Shown: one piece after another, positions 17,125 to 24,837 of the stretch
How the letters are laid out: every line of letters starts with the position of its first letter
Numbering within the stretch: position 1 is the stretch's first letter
Assembly (NCBI GenBank): GCA_016235425.1
Contig: JACRLC010000034.1
Location: 1-48,553 of the forward strand
Reading direction: 5' to 3'
DNA length: 48,553 bases
Source: Chloroflexota bacterium
GTDB taxonomy: Bacteria; Chloroflexota; Anaerolineae; Anaerolineales; Villigracilaceae
The notes under the pieces: generated by a model
Database searches by the model: none
What the model was told of the DNA's origin: nothing
Seen by the model: only the letters and a program-made list of their open reading frames with translations
Position numbers and translations under genes: made by a program

Positions 17125-17167
17125 CAATAAAAAAGTAGAAAGTGGAAGTTTGCGTTCCACTTTCTAC
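17125..17167 (-). terminator. Rho-independent terminator of the NfeD-slipin operon
   Basis: On the minus strand a perfect 13-bp stem (gtagaaagtggaa / ttccactttctac) with a seven-base loop is followed directly by TTTTTTATT. It lies 28 bases after the slipin stop codon. Confidence 0.85.
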
Positions 17168-17194
17168 CTGCCTGCATGTTTACGTGCGCCCGAC

Positions 17195-18100
17195 CTACTT
17201 CTTGCTGTCTTTTCCGAGGAAGTTATCAAGCATGCTCGTGAACTCCATCGGGAAGATATATTTCGTGGATGGGCTTGTGCCAATGGTTTTGAGCGTCTCA
17301 AAATACTGAAGGGTCATGGTCTTTTGATCCACTGTCTTCGCGGCATTGAAGATGGCCTCAAGCGCCAGCGCAAAACCCTCGGCTCGCAAAAGTTGGGACT
17401 GTCTTTCGCCTTCTGCCGCCAAAATCACGGATTGCTTCTGGCCTTCCGCGCGCAGAATGTTGGATTGCTTCTCGCCTTCTGCCACGTTGATGGCCGCTTC
17501 GCGCGTACCAGTGGATTCGGTCACGACCGCGCGGCGGATACGCTCGGCAGACATCTGGCGGTTCATCGCGTCCTGCACTTCGCGCGGCGGGATGATCTCG
17601 CGGATTTCAACGTTGGTCACTTTCACACCCCAGCGCTCGGTCACTTCATCGAGACGGGTGCGGAGCATGTTGTTGATATGCTCGCGTTCGGAAAGAACAT
17701 CATCGAGCGGGATACCGCCGATCACGGCGCGCAGGGTCGTGGCCGCAATACCGGCCGCGGCGGACTCAAAGTTGCCAACCTGCAATACCGATTCAGCCGG
17801 GTCGAGCACTTTGTAGTACCACAGGAAATCAATCGAGATCGGCGCATTGTCCTTGGTGATCGAAGTCTGGTGAGGCACTTCGCGCACTTGTTCGCGCAAA
17901 TCCACTTTCACACCCCGGTCAATCACAGGGATGAGAAAAACGATCCCCGGCCCGCGCGCTCCGATACAACGACCCAGGCGGAAAACGACCAGGCGCTGAT
18001 ATTCGGGAACAATGCGGATCGCGTTGGCAATAAAGATCAACGCGATGATTACGACGCCGCCGATCAAACAAAGAACACTACTGGTTAATACGCCATTCAT
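17195..18100 (-). CDS. Slipin/stomatin-like SPFH protein
   Basis: A 301-residue band-7 protein. One N-terminal membrane helix (about 8-27) is followed by the SPFH core, with VFRLGRCIGARGPGIVFLIP and VPHQTSITKDNAPISID, the stomatin signatures. A coiled coil rich in Ala, Glu and Gln follows (about 180-250). The ATG at 18100 has aaggag eight bases upstream; a TTG six codons earlier would bury that site. It follows the NfeD gene by 14 bases, a common bacterial pairing. Such proteins form membrane microdomain scaffolds. Confidence 0.92.
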   Translation of the reverse strand: MNGVLTSSVLCLIGGVVIIALIFIANAIRIVPEYQRLVVFRLGRCIGARGPGIVFLIPVIDRGVKVDLREQVREVPHQTSITKDNAPISIDFLWYYKVLDPAESVLQVGNFESAAAGIAATTLRAVIGGIPLDDVLSEREHINNMLRTRLDEVTERWGVKVTNVEIREIIPPREVQDAMNRQMSAERIRRAVVTESTGTREAAINVAEGEKQSNILRAEGQKQSVILAAEGERQSQLLRAEGFALALEAIFNAAKTVDQKTMTLQYFETLKTIGTSPSTKYIFPMEFTSMLDNFLGKDSKK

Positions 18101-18114
18101 AGAGATGTCTCCTT

Positions 18115-18720
18115 TCAAGTTTTGGCTGAATTATCTTTTTCCACAACGAGGATAAAACCCTCGCGGCGTACGACTCGAATATGGCTCCCAGCGGAGATGG
18201 GTTCGTCACTGCGCGCGCTCCACAGTTCCCCTGCCACTTGCACACTTCCATCATCGTGCACCTTCGTTCTCGACTCACCCATCTGCCCAACCAGTTCTCC
18301 AAGGTCATGGACCGGGCGCACGCCCGCGGCTTGAACAGCTTTGCGTACGGCTATCCATAGAAATCCGGCCACCAACACCGAAGCCACAATTGCAAGAACC
18401 GGGTTGACCGCCGGCTGGCCGTTTTCCAACGCGAACAAAAAGACCGAGCCGGCAACCAGCAGGAGGATTGCCAGTCCCAGGAAGGGTTCACGTTTCGGTT
18501 TTTGAATGGCATACACAAAGGGGACGATGCTCAAAGCCAGAAGAATTAACGCCCACCAACTGAACGAAAGGTTATACACCGCATACCCGGCGAGCAAAAG
18601 GCAGAAGAAGGCTCCCACCTCGAACAACCCCGTGCCTGGTGTGACAATCGCCATCATCACCAACAGCACACCCGTCAGCAAAATGAGATAAGCAACGTTG
18701 GGGTCAAGAAGAAAATCCAT
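18115..18720 (-). CDS. NfeD-family membrane protein
   Basis: A 201-residue protein with four to five transmembrane helices in the first 130 residues and a C-terminal OB-fold-like domain (about 140-195). That domain includes LVGQMGESRTKVHDDGSVQV, W-S-A-R-S and the ending IRVVRREGFILVVEK. This is the short NfeD form without the ClpP-like protease domain. NfeD proteins usually partner the SPFH protein encoded beside them, as here. The ATG has ttggagg six bases upstream, and a TATAAT lies at 18735-18740. Confidence 0.9.
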   Translation of the reverse strand: MDFLLDPNVAYLILLTGVLLVMMAIVTPGTGLFEVGAFFCLLLAGYAVYNLSFSWWALILLALSIVPFVYAIQKPKREPFLGLAILLLVAGSVFLFALENGQPAVNPVLAIVASVLVAGFLWIAVRKAVQAAGVRPVHDLGELVGQMGESRTKVHDDGSVQVAGELWSARSDEPISAGSHIRVVRREGFILVVEKDNSAKT

Positions 18721-18734
18721 ATCGCCTCCAATTC

Positions 18735-18740
18735 ATTATA
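18735..18740 (-). promoter_or_regulatory. -10 box of the NfeD-slipin operon
   Basis: A perfect TATAAT (minus strand) lies 14 bases before the start codon, leaving room for the ribosome-binding site between them. I see no good -35 box at 16-18 bases. Confidence 0.4.
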
Positions 18741-18818
18741 CAACAAGACGGTTGAATCCGATTCTATGTACGAAACTTGCCGCGTTAAAGTTGTGTAAAA
18801 GAAACCTCTTCCCAGTTG

Positions 18819-18824
18819 TATAAT
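18819..18824 (+). promoter_or_regulatory. -10 box of the UDP-sugar dehydrogenase gene
   Basis: A perfect TATAAT preceded by GTTG, the same context as the divergent NfeD box, lies about 40 bases upstream of the GTG start. A TTGTGT at 18791-18796 is too far (22 bases) to be a normal -35 box. Confidence 0.4.
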
Positions 18825-18863
18825 AAGCCCGCCAAAGACAATCCCTCCCAGTAAGGAGTTTGA

Positions 18864-20168
18864 GTGAAATTCAATAAAATCTGCGTACTCGGCCTCGGTT
18901 ATATCGGACTGCCGACGGCCTGCACCTTCGCAACCAAAGGCATCAAAGTCACCGGTGTGGATGTCAACCCCGCCATCATCGAAACACTTCGCAACGGCGA
19001 AATCCACATCCACGAGCCTGGTTTACGGGCTGTCGTCGAAACAGCGATCAAATCCGGTAACTTCACAGTCTCCGCCCAACCCGAAGAAGCCGATGCCTTT
19101 CTAATTGCCGTGCCGACCCCGTTTCACGAGGGACGATTCGGCGAATATGACGGCAGGCAATACAAGCTTGCGGACATGACCGCCGTGATCTCGGCGACCG
19201 AGGCCATTGCGCCTCATCTCCGCAAAGGGAATCTCGTCGTTTTGGAATCCACCTCGCCTCCCCGCACGACCGTTGACCTGGTCGCCCCCATCTTGGAAAG
19301 ATCAGGGCTGAAAGCTGGTTCCGATTTCTTCCTGTGCTATTCGCCGGAGCGCGTGCTGCCGGGACAAATCCTGCGCGAGCTGATCGAGAACGCGCGCGTT
19401 ATCGGCGGCGTGACCCCCGAATCGGCCAGGGCAGGCTGTGACCTGTACGCGGCCTTCGTCAAAGGCGAGATCATCGAAACGGACGCGACCACCGCCGAGA
19501 TGGTCAAATTGATGGAAAACACCTACCGCGACATCAACATCGCCATCGCCAATGAATTCTCGCGCCTCGCCGAAAAGTTTGGCGTGGACGTTTGGGAGGC
19601 CATCAGCCTCGCCAACCGGCACCCGCGTGTGAAGATTCTCAATCCCGGCACGGGCGTTGGCGGCCATTGCATCAGCGTGGATCCGTGGTTCTTCGTCGAA
19701 GCCGCGCCGGAATTGACGCCGCTCATCTACCACGCGCGCACCGTCAATGACGCCCAACCGCATTTTGTAGTCGAGAAATTACGACAAGCCTTCTCCTCGT
19801 TCAAAGGAAAAAAGATCGCCGCGCTCGGCCTCGCCTTCAAACCGGATGTGGATGACCTGCGCGAATCTCCCGCATCGGAAGTGATCCACCTCCTGCAGGA
19901 GGAAGGCGCGCTGGTAAGGGCCTGGGAACCTTTCAAACCCATGGCAGACATGCCCGGCATTAACATGTCCTCCAGCCTCGAAGCCGCCCTTCAGGACGCG
20001 GACGCGATCCTTCTGCTCGTCAACCACACACAATTCAAGGAACTGAAAGCAACAGAAATTGCGGCCAGGACCAAAGCGCGCCTGATATTCGATGCCGTCA
20101 ATGCCTGGAACGCCAACGAATGGCAAAGCGCGGGATTCAAGGTTTATCGTTTGGGAGTGAGCAAGTAA
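18864..20168 (+). CDS. wecC: UDP-N-acetyl-D-mannosamine dehydrogenase
   Basis: A 434-residue nucleotide-sugar dehydrogenase. The N-terminal NAD-binding motif is GLGYIGLPTA, then VTGVDVNP. AVPTPFHEGR and VLESTSPPRTT follow, and CPERVLPGQ appears as YSPERVLPGQ. The catalytic Cys is in GVGGHCISVDPWF. These blocks, including ANRHPRVKILNPG and GLAFKPDVDDLRESPA, match WecC rather than UDP-glucose dehydrogenase. It oxidises UDP-ManNAc to the uronate for polysaccharide synthesis. The GTG start has aaggag five bases upstream. No other polysaccharide genes are adjacent, apart from an acyltransferase 2 kb away. Confidence 0.92.
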   Translation: MKFNKICVLGLGYIGLPTACTFATKGIKVTGVDVNPAIIETLRNGEIHIHEPGLRAVVETAIKSGNFTVSAQPEEADAFLIAVPTPFHEGRFGEYDGRQYKLADMTAVISATEAIAPHLRKGNLVVLESTSPPRTTVDLVAPILERSGLKAGSDFFLCYSPERVLPGQILRELIENARVIGGVTPESARAGCDLYAAFVKGEIIETDATTAEMVKLMENTYRDINIAIANEFSRLAEKFGVDVWEAISLANRHPRVKILNPGTGVGGHCISVDPWFFVEAAPELTPLIYHARTVNDAQPHFVVEKLRQAFSSFKGKKIAALGLAFKPDVDDLRESPASEVIHLLQEEGALVRAWEPFKPMADMPGINMSSSLEAALQDADAILLLVNHTQFKELKATEIAARTKARLIFDAVNAWNANEWQSAGFKVYRLGVSK

Positions 20169-20239
20169 TGAACCAAGTACACATGTTTGTGAGCCTCATC
20201 TATTTGTGTATCTGATGCCGGGAGTTTTCCCCATGATTC

Positions 20240-20278
20240 TCCAACTCATATCGCTCAGGAAGCGAAGTGATTGTTGGA
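20240..20278. other. Long imperfect hairpin between wecC and a secreted protein
   Basis: The arms tccaactcatatcgct and agcgaagtgattgttgga pair over most of their length around a five-base loop. There is no T-run, so it is not a standard terminator. The surrounding 250 bases hold no credible gene. Confidence 0.3.
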
Positions 20279-20437
20279 AGATGAGGCCTCTTACACGGAG
20301 ACGGCCAGAGCGTCCAATTCACATGAAGATGGTCATATCGCGGAGAGAATTGTGCAGTCTCTTATGAATTTTGCAAGGTTAGCAGTTTGTAATGTGACCT
20401 TTGGGGGATTCTGAGTATAATGTTAAATGGCAATCAT

Positions 20438-21379
20438 ATGTATCGGCGAATTCTTTCGTGGTTCCTGACGTGTTTCCTGGTGGGCGTAAGCTGGTACTCA
20501 GTTCACGCCCAGGCAGTTGATTTTAAGTATTTCAGCGAAACGGGACATAACGTCAAAGGGGAATTTCTGAAGTTTTACAACGGCAATCCAAACGCCACGC
20601 TTGTTTACGGCTATCCCATCACCGAAGAGATCACAAGCAAAGACGGAAAGACCGTCCAATACTTCCAACGCGCCCGCTTTGAATACCGCGCTGATTTGCC
20701 GGAAGGCCAGCGCGTTCATGTAACACTTCTGGGACGGGAAACCTATTCAGCCGCCAGTCCCCTCAATGCTTACAATGCCCTCGCCTGCCGCATGTACAAT
20801 GAAACAGGCTTTCCGGTTTGTTTTGCCTTCCTTGAATTCTTCGATAAATATGGCGGCGTGAGTCAGTTCGGGTATCCCATCTCGCCTTTTGAATATCACG
20901 ACAACATGATCGTGCAGTACTTTGAAAAGACGCGCCTCGAATGGCAGCCGTGGAAACCCGAGGGACAGCGCGTGGTGGTCTCTGATTTGGGGCGTATCTA
21001 CTTCGACAAACTGGGCGAAGATCCGGGTTACCTGGCTCCGGCCAAATCGCTGGATAATTCTGCAACGGCAGTAACCACCCTGCAAGTGCGCGCGTTTGTT
21101 TGGAAGGCCGTCACACTGGCTACCGATTCGCAGTTGATCTTCATCATCGTGCAGGATCAGGGACTCCAGCCGATTCCCAGCGCGAATTGCACTGCCACAG
21201 TCCATTGGCCGGATGGCCGCGGGGACTCAAGCACCGTCGTCACAAATACGAACGGCGTGGGCATGGTGGCGCTTTCCTACACCAACCAGCAATATGGCAG
21301 TTTGATTTACACAGACGTTGCCTGCGAATACAACGGCCTGTCCGGGAAAACGACGACTTCGTTCCGCATTTGGTATTAG
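20438..21379 (+). CDS. Secreted protein with two LGFP-like repeats
   Basis: A 313-residue exported protein with a signal peptide (RRILSWFLTCFLVGVSWYSVHA). Two related repeats follow: YGYPITEE ... VQYFQRARFEYR (about 50-95) and FGYPISPF ... VQYFEKTRLEWQ (about 140-180). Each is followed by PEGQRV and a hydrophobic strand. The pattern resembles LGFP-like repeats of surface proteins common in Chloroflexota. A C-terminal beta-rich region (about 215-313), TATVHWPDGRGDSSTVVTNT, looks Ig-like. The frame also opens six codons earlier (20420), overlapping a TATAAT at 20416-20421, so I prefer the second ATG. Function probably cell-envelope binding. Confidence 0.75.
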   Translation: MYRRILSWFLTCFLVGVSWYSVHAQAVDFKYFSETGHNVKGEFLKFYNGNPNATLVYGYPITEEITSKDGKTVQYFQRARFEYRADLPEGQRVHVTLLGRETYSAASPLNAYNALACRMYNETGFPVCFAFLEFFDKYGGVSQFGYPISPFEYHDNMIVQYFEKTRLEWQPWKPEGQRVVVSDLGRIYFDKLGEDPGYLAPAKSLDNSATAVTTLQVRAFVWKAVTLATDSQLIFIIVQDQGLQPIPSANCTATVHWPDGRGDSSTVVTNTNGVGMVALSYTNQQYGSLIYTDVACEYNGLSGKTTTSFRIWY

Positions 21380-21393
21380 ATTTCCTGCCATCC

Positions 21394-21427
21394 AAAAACC
21401 CTCTTCCAAAAACGGGAGAGGGTTTTT
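21394..21427. terminator. Bidirectional terminator
   Basis: The stem aaaaaccctcttcc / gggagagggttttt, with one mismatch and a six-base loop, has A-rich and T-rich outer ends. It ends both the plus-strand secreted protein gene and the minus-strand PyrK-like gene. Confidence 0.75.
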
Positions 21428-22097
21428 ATATTAACTCGGCCAAATCAAAAACAGGCCCATCTTTACAGACCATCTTCCAGCCATGTTTGACAGTGACCGC
21501 GCAGACGCCGCAATCAGCCAATGCGCCGCACGGCATGGGGGCGCGGACTAAAACCTGCGCTTCCCACCGGACCCGAACCTGACTCTCCCGTCCAAGCCTT
21601 GATCTCAACTCAGGCAGTGTCTCGCGCGCAACGTCGAACGCGGCGTAATCAGCCCAATTCAAAACGTCACTCAGCGCGCGCAGAGGTTGGACTTCCACAT
21701 CCTCCGGCAGGTCATCAGAGACATCCTTGCAGACCAGGGTGACCGCGGCTCCCTGCTTCAACGCGGGCCGGATTAATCCGCGCAGACGCGCTGGCGAATC
21801 ATCGAGTGCGACCAAAGCCACGCGCCGCGCGGAAACTGGCAGGGAAAATCCATGCCCAAGCGGACCGCGCAAATGCAGGCGCGTGCCGGGAGTCCACGCA
21901 ACGGGCAAAGGGGACGCGAGGCGAAATCCATTGGGCGCTGATTCTGATAAGAAAACGGGAACAGCCAACGGGGCGTCTGAGGCGAATGCCTGGGCAAGGA
22001 GATATTGCCCGGGAGCGGGAATCAGTTTGGGCGGGCAAACGAGTCGACCGCCGGAGTCCAGATATGTTTCCACCAATTGTCCTTCACCGCTGCGCAT
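21426..22097 (-). CDS. PyrK-like iron-sulfur flavoprotein subunit (orphan)
   Basis: A 223-residue protein resembling the electron-transfer subunit of dihydroorotate dehydrogenase B. The C-terminus carries a [2Fe-2S] ligand set C190, C196, C199, C211, followed by KDGPVFDL, a close match to PyrK. The N-terminal FAD domain has PGQYLLAQA but lacks a clear R-x-Y-S flavin motif. The NAD-binding half is short, and the first cysteine spacing (x5) is one longer than usual. No pyrD lies beside it, so the partner is unknown. It may serve another oxidoreductase. It sits alone, bounded by a terminator and a divergent SPFH gene. Confidence 0.65.
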   Translation of the reverse strand: MRSGEGQLVETYLDSGGRLVCPPKLIPAPGQYLLAQAFASDAPLAVPVFLSESAPNGFRLASPLPVAWTPGTRLHLRGPLGHGFSLPVSARRVALVALDDSPARLRGLIRPALKQGAAVTLVCKDVSDDLPEDVEVQPLRALSDVLNWADYAAFDVARETLPELRSRLGRESQVRVRWEAQVLVRAPMPCGALADCGVCAVTVKHGWKMVCKDGPVFDLAELI

Positions 22098-22170
22098 GGA
22101 ATCATGCTATCACGATTTATAAAGAGGGACAAGCGTTATAATTGCGGCAAACATTTCCCCGGAGGAAATC

Positions 22171-23190
22171 ATGAATATTGCAAGCGTCATTCAGAGTATA
22201 GCCACCCTCGCATGGGTGGGGTTCCTTGGCATTTTGGTCACCATGGTGGTGCGTGCCAGCCGCAATCAAGCGGCAAAAGGATTTGGTTCCCTGGCCGTGA
22301 TTCTTTTGGTCACAGCCCTCCTTTTGACCAGTGTTGGCGCAGGGCTTGTCTTCATCCAGCCCGAGGAACGCGGCATCGTCATTTCGGCCTTCGCGGCCAA
22401 GGGGTATCGCGAACAGGCTTTGCAACCCGGCCTGCGCTGGATCATTCCGTTTGCAGAACAGGTGCGCCTGTACCCAATCTCCCGCCAGACTTATACGATG
22501 GCTTCGTCCGCGGGCGAAGGGCAGGTCATTGGTGATGATTCGATCCGTGCCCGCACCAAAGACGGGCAGGAAATTTTAATTGATGCCTCTGTGATCTATT
22601 CAATTGATCCAGAGAAAATCATCGAATTGCACATCAACTGGCAAAACCGCTTCCAGGACGAATTGGTGCGGCCGGCCTCACGCAACACAATCCGCGATGC
22701 CGTCTCACAATACAATGTGGAAGAAATTGTCAGCACAAGACGCGTTGAAATGGAAGATTTGATCACGGTAACGTTAGCTGAGGCATTTGCAGATAACGAT
22801 CTTATTCTGGTCAGTTTCCTGCTTCGCGATATTCATTTCAGTGAAGAATACGCCGCCGCGGTTGAACAAAAACAAATTGCCGAACAGCAGGCGCAACAGG
22901 CCAAGCTCGTTGTTGAGCAAAGGAAACAGGAAGCCGAACAGGCCCGCCAGGTGGCTCAAGGCCAGGCGGACGCAGCTGTGATCGCGGCGCAGGGCGCGGC
23001 GCAAGCACGCATCATCCAGGCAGAGGCCGAAGCAAAAGCCAACCAGTTACTGGCCGCATCCCTGACGCCCGAGTTGATGCAATACCAGTACATCTTGAAG
23101 CTTGCCCCCGGCGTTCAAACCATCTTCCTTCCCTCCGGCAACCAGTTTATCCTGCCCCTGCCCACCACCACAACGCCGACAACGCCGTAG
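22171..23190 (+). CDS. Prohibitin-like SPFH/band-7 protein
   Basis: A 339-residue protein with two hydrophobic segments near the N-terminus (about 8-27 and 38-60). An SPFH domain follows, with PEERGIVISAFAAKGYREQ, QPGLRWIIPF and SRQTYTMAS. A long Gln/Ala/Glu coiled coil (about 225-290) and a Thr-Pro tail complete it. The coiled coil and PEERG block are prohibitin-like, unlike the stomatin-like protein at 17195-18100, so these are two distinct SPFH types. The ATG has cggagg six bases upstream. Probable role: membrane scaffold or protease regulator. Confidence 0.9.
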   Translation: MNIASVIQSIATLAWVGFLGILVTMVVRASRNQAAKGFGSLAVILLVTALLLTSVGAGLVFIQPEERGIVISAFAAKGYREQALQPGLRWIIPFAEQVRLYPISRQTYTMASSAGEGQVIGDDSIRARTKDGQEILIDASVIYSIDPEKIIELHINWQNRFQDELVRPASRNTIRDAVSQYNVEEIVSTRRVEMEDLITVTLAEAFADNDLILVSFLLRDIHFSEEYAAAVEQKQIAEQQAQQAKLVVEQRKQEAEQARQVAQGQADAAVIAAQGAAQARIIQAEAEAKANQLLAASLTPELMQYQYILKLAPGVQTIFLPSGNQFILPLPTTTTPTTP

Positions 23191-23198
23191 TTTTTGCA

Positions 23199-23263
23199 AG
23201 GTGACAGTCACTTTTGCGAAGCATCCTCGAAGCAACGCGGAGAGGACGAAGTGACTGTTACCT
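23199..23263. repeat. GTGACAGTCACTT palindrome, copy 1
   Basis: Arms aggtgacagtcactt (23199-23213) and aagtgactgttacct (23249-23263) match at 14 of 15 positions. The same arm opens the hairpin at 27716-27745. It separates the SPFH gene from selD. Confidence 0.55.
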
Positions 23264-23280
23264 CTCATTCAAGGAGCATT

Positions 23281-24345
23281 ATGCCGATTCCACAAACAGG
23301 ACGCGAAATTAGATTGACGACTCTATCCGCCTGTGCGGGTTGAGCGTCGAAACTAAGCGCGGACGCGCTGGCGCAGGTTCTGCGTCCTGTCAAGGATATC
23401 TTCGATCCCGCCTCATACCCGGACCTTTTGGTTGGTCTCGACGGACCGGATGACGCGGCCGTTTGGCGTTTAAGCGAAGACCGCGGCATCGTGGTCACAA
23501 CAGACTTCTTCACGCCAGTGGTGGATGGCGCGTATGATTATGGTTCCATCGCGGCGGCAAACAGTCTCTCCGATGTGTATGCCATGGGCGGGACTCCGTT
23601 CATGGCGCTCAACATCGCCGCCCTGCCCGATCAATTGCCGCCGGAAATCTCAAGCGAAATCCTGCGCGGCGGAGCGGAGAAGGCGCGCGAGGCAGGAGTC
23701 GTCATTGCGGGCGGGCATACGGTGAAAGACAAGGAACCAAAATATGGACTTGTGGTCATCGGTTTCATTGACCCTCGTACGATGCTCACCAAAGGCGGAT
23801 TGCGGGAAGGTGACGTACTGGTGCTGACCAAGCCGCTCGGCATGGGTGTCACCACCACGGCGTTGAAACAGGAAAAAGTCGAAGAGGCCGATATTCAGGA
23901 AGCAATTGGCTGGATGAAGCGCTTGAACAAAACCGCAGGCCAACTCGCGATGGAGTTCAACTTGCGCGCGGGGACAGATATCACCGGCTTTAGCTTGCTC
24001 GGTCACGGGATGGAAATGGCAGAAGCTTCTGGTTTGTTGCTTAATATTGACTACGCGCAAATCCCTTTCATCGGCGGAGCACGCAAATACGCCGAGAAAG
24101 GACTCTTCCCTGGCGGCGCGTTCGACAACAGAATGCACTTCGGTTCGCAAGTGAATTTCGACAAGAAGATTGACGAACCCGCGGAGATGTTGCTCTTCGA
24201 CCCACAGACCAGCGGCGGTCTCCTGCTTGGTGTGCCGCGCGAAAAGCTGGATGCGTTCAAGAGGCGCGCCAGTGAATTGGGTCAACCCGTTTGGGTGGTG
24301 GGCAGTGTCCATAACGGCAGCGCCGCAATTTCCGTCAGAGTGTAA
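23281..24345 (+). CDS. selD: Selenophosphate synthetase with in-frame UGA (Sec21)
   Basis: A 354-residue SelD read through a TGA at 23341-23343. The frame before the TGA (MPIPQTGREIRLTTLSACAG) has aaggag four bases before its ATG. The frame after it gives ASKLSADAL, then GLDGPDDAAVW, TTDFFTPVVD, AMGGTPFMAL, VIAGGHTVKD, DITGFSLLGHG and FDPQTSGGLL, all SelD motifs. The stop codon falls exactly where SelD proteins have their catalytic Cys or Sec (Cys17 in E. coli), with the conserved Lys three residues later. Thus TGA most probably encodes selenocysteine. Automated calls will start downstream and lose the active site. The enzyme makes selenophosphate from selenide and ATP. Sec machinery genes are not in the window. 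Confidence 0.93.
23356..23369 (+). promoter_or_regulatory. Candidate bacterial SECIS hairpin in selD
   Basis: A perfect 5-bp stem AGCGC/GCGCT with loop GGAC begins 13 bases after the UGA codon. Bacterial SECIS elements are short hairpins in this distance range with guanines in the loop. An alternative stem GCGTC/GACGC (23344-23348 / 23362-23366) competes. Confidence 0.45.
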
Positions 24346-24396
24346 AATGAAAATTGTGGGGCAACGAGATTGAGGTCCGATAGGAAGCGAGGAGAA

Positions 24397-24549
24397 ATGT
24401 TTAGAATTGGCATCATGGAATTGGGCGTCACATGTGTGATCGTCCTGCTGGCACTGGTCATTCCAGCGGTTCTTGTTTGGTCTTACAAACGGATCGACCA
24501 GCGTTTAAGAAACATCGAAAACACTCTCGACAAAAAGTCAAAAGAGTAA
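24397..24549 (+). CDS. Small single-pass membrane protein
   Basis: A 50-residue protein starting at an ATG with gaggag three to seven bases upstream. One transmembrane helix (about 8-29, VTCVIVLLALVIPAVLVW) is followed by a basic, amphipathic tail (KRIDQRLRNIENTLDKKSKE) that may form a short coiled coil. It lies 51 bases after selD on the same strand. I do not recognise a family; the layout resembles small envelope-associated proteins. Confidence 0.55.
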   Translation: MFRIGIMELGVTCVIVLLALVIPAVLVWSYKRIDQRLRNIENTLDKKSKE

Positions 24550-24716
24550 TTCATAAGGTAAAATGAGAACGGTACGTTACGTTGCCGTAAAAATCATGTC
24601 TGAAATCCCCATAGAAATTAGTTTCACCAGCGGCCTGATTGCAATTGGCACCCTTCTTCTGGATGGCGCGCTTGCAATGGCCGGAACAACCCTAAAAACA
24701 TTCGATCGTTGGATAA

Positions 24717-24769
24717 AACCCAAAGACCATCCTCGGACACAGCTTTGCGCCGGGAAGGGTTTTTGGGTT
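24717..24769 (+). terminator. Terminator-like hairpin before the CorC gene
   Basis: Arms aacccaaagacc and gggtttttgggtt pair with one mismatch; the right arm includes a T-run. It lies in the gap between the small membrane protein and the CorC-type gene. Confidence 0.4.
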
Positions 24770-24803
24770 GAGCGATTTAAGGCCAAATATTTTTCTAAAC
24801 CCA

Positions 24804-24827
24804 CTGGCAGGGTTAAGATCCTGCCAG
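24804..24827 (+). other. Hairpin next to the CorC ribosome-binding site
   Basis: A perfect 8-bp stem ctggcagg / cctgccag with an eight-base loop ends just before aggaagg and the ATG at 24838. It could affect access to the ribosome-binding site. Confidence 0.35.
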
Positions 24828-24837
24828 GAAGGAAGTC

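Noticed and set aside
16955-18088. 377-codon plus-strand frame opposite the slipin gene
   Set aside because: Antisense of a canonical SPFH gene and a GNAT gene; no domain pattern or ribosome-binding site.
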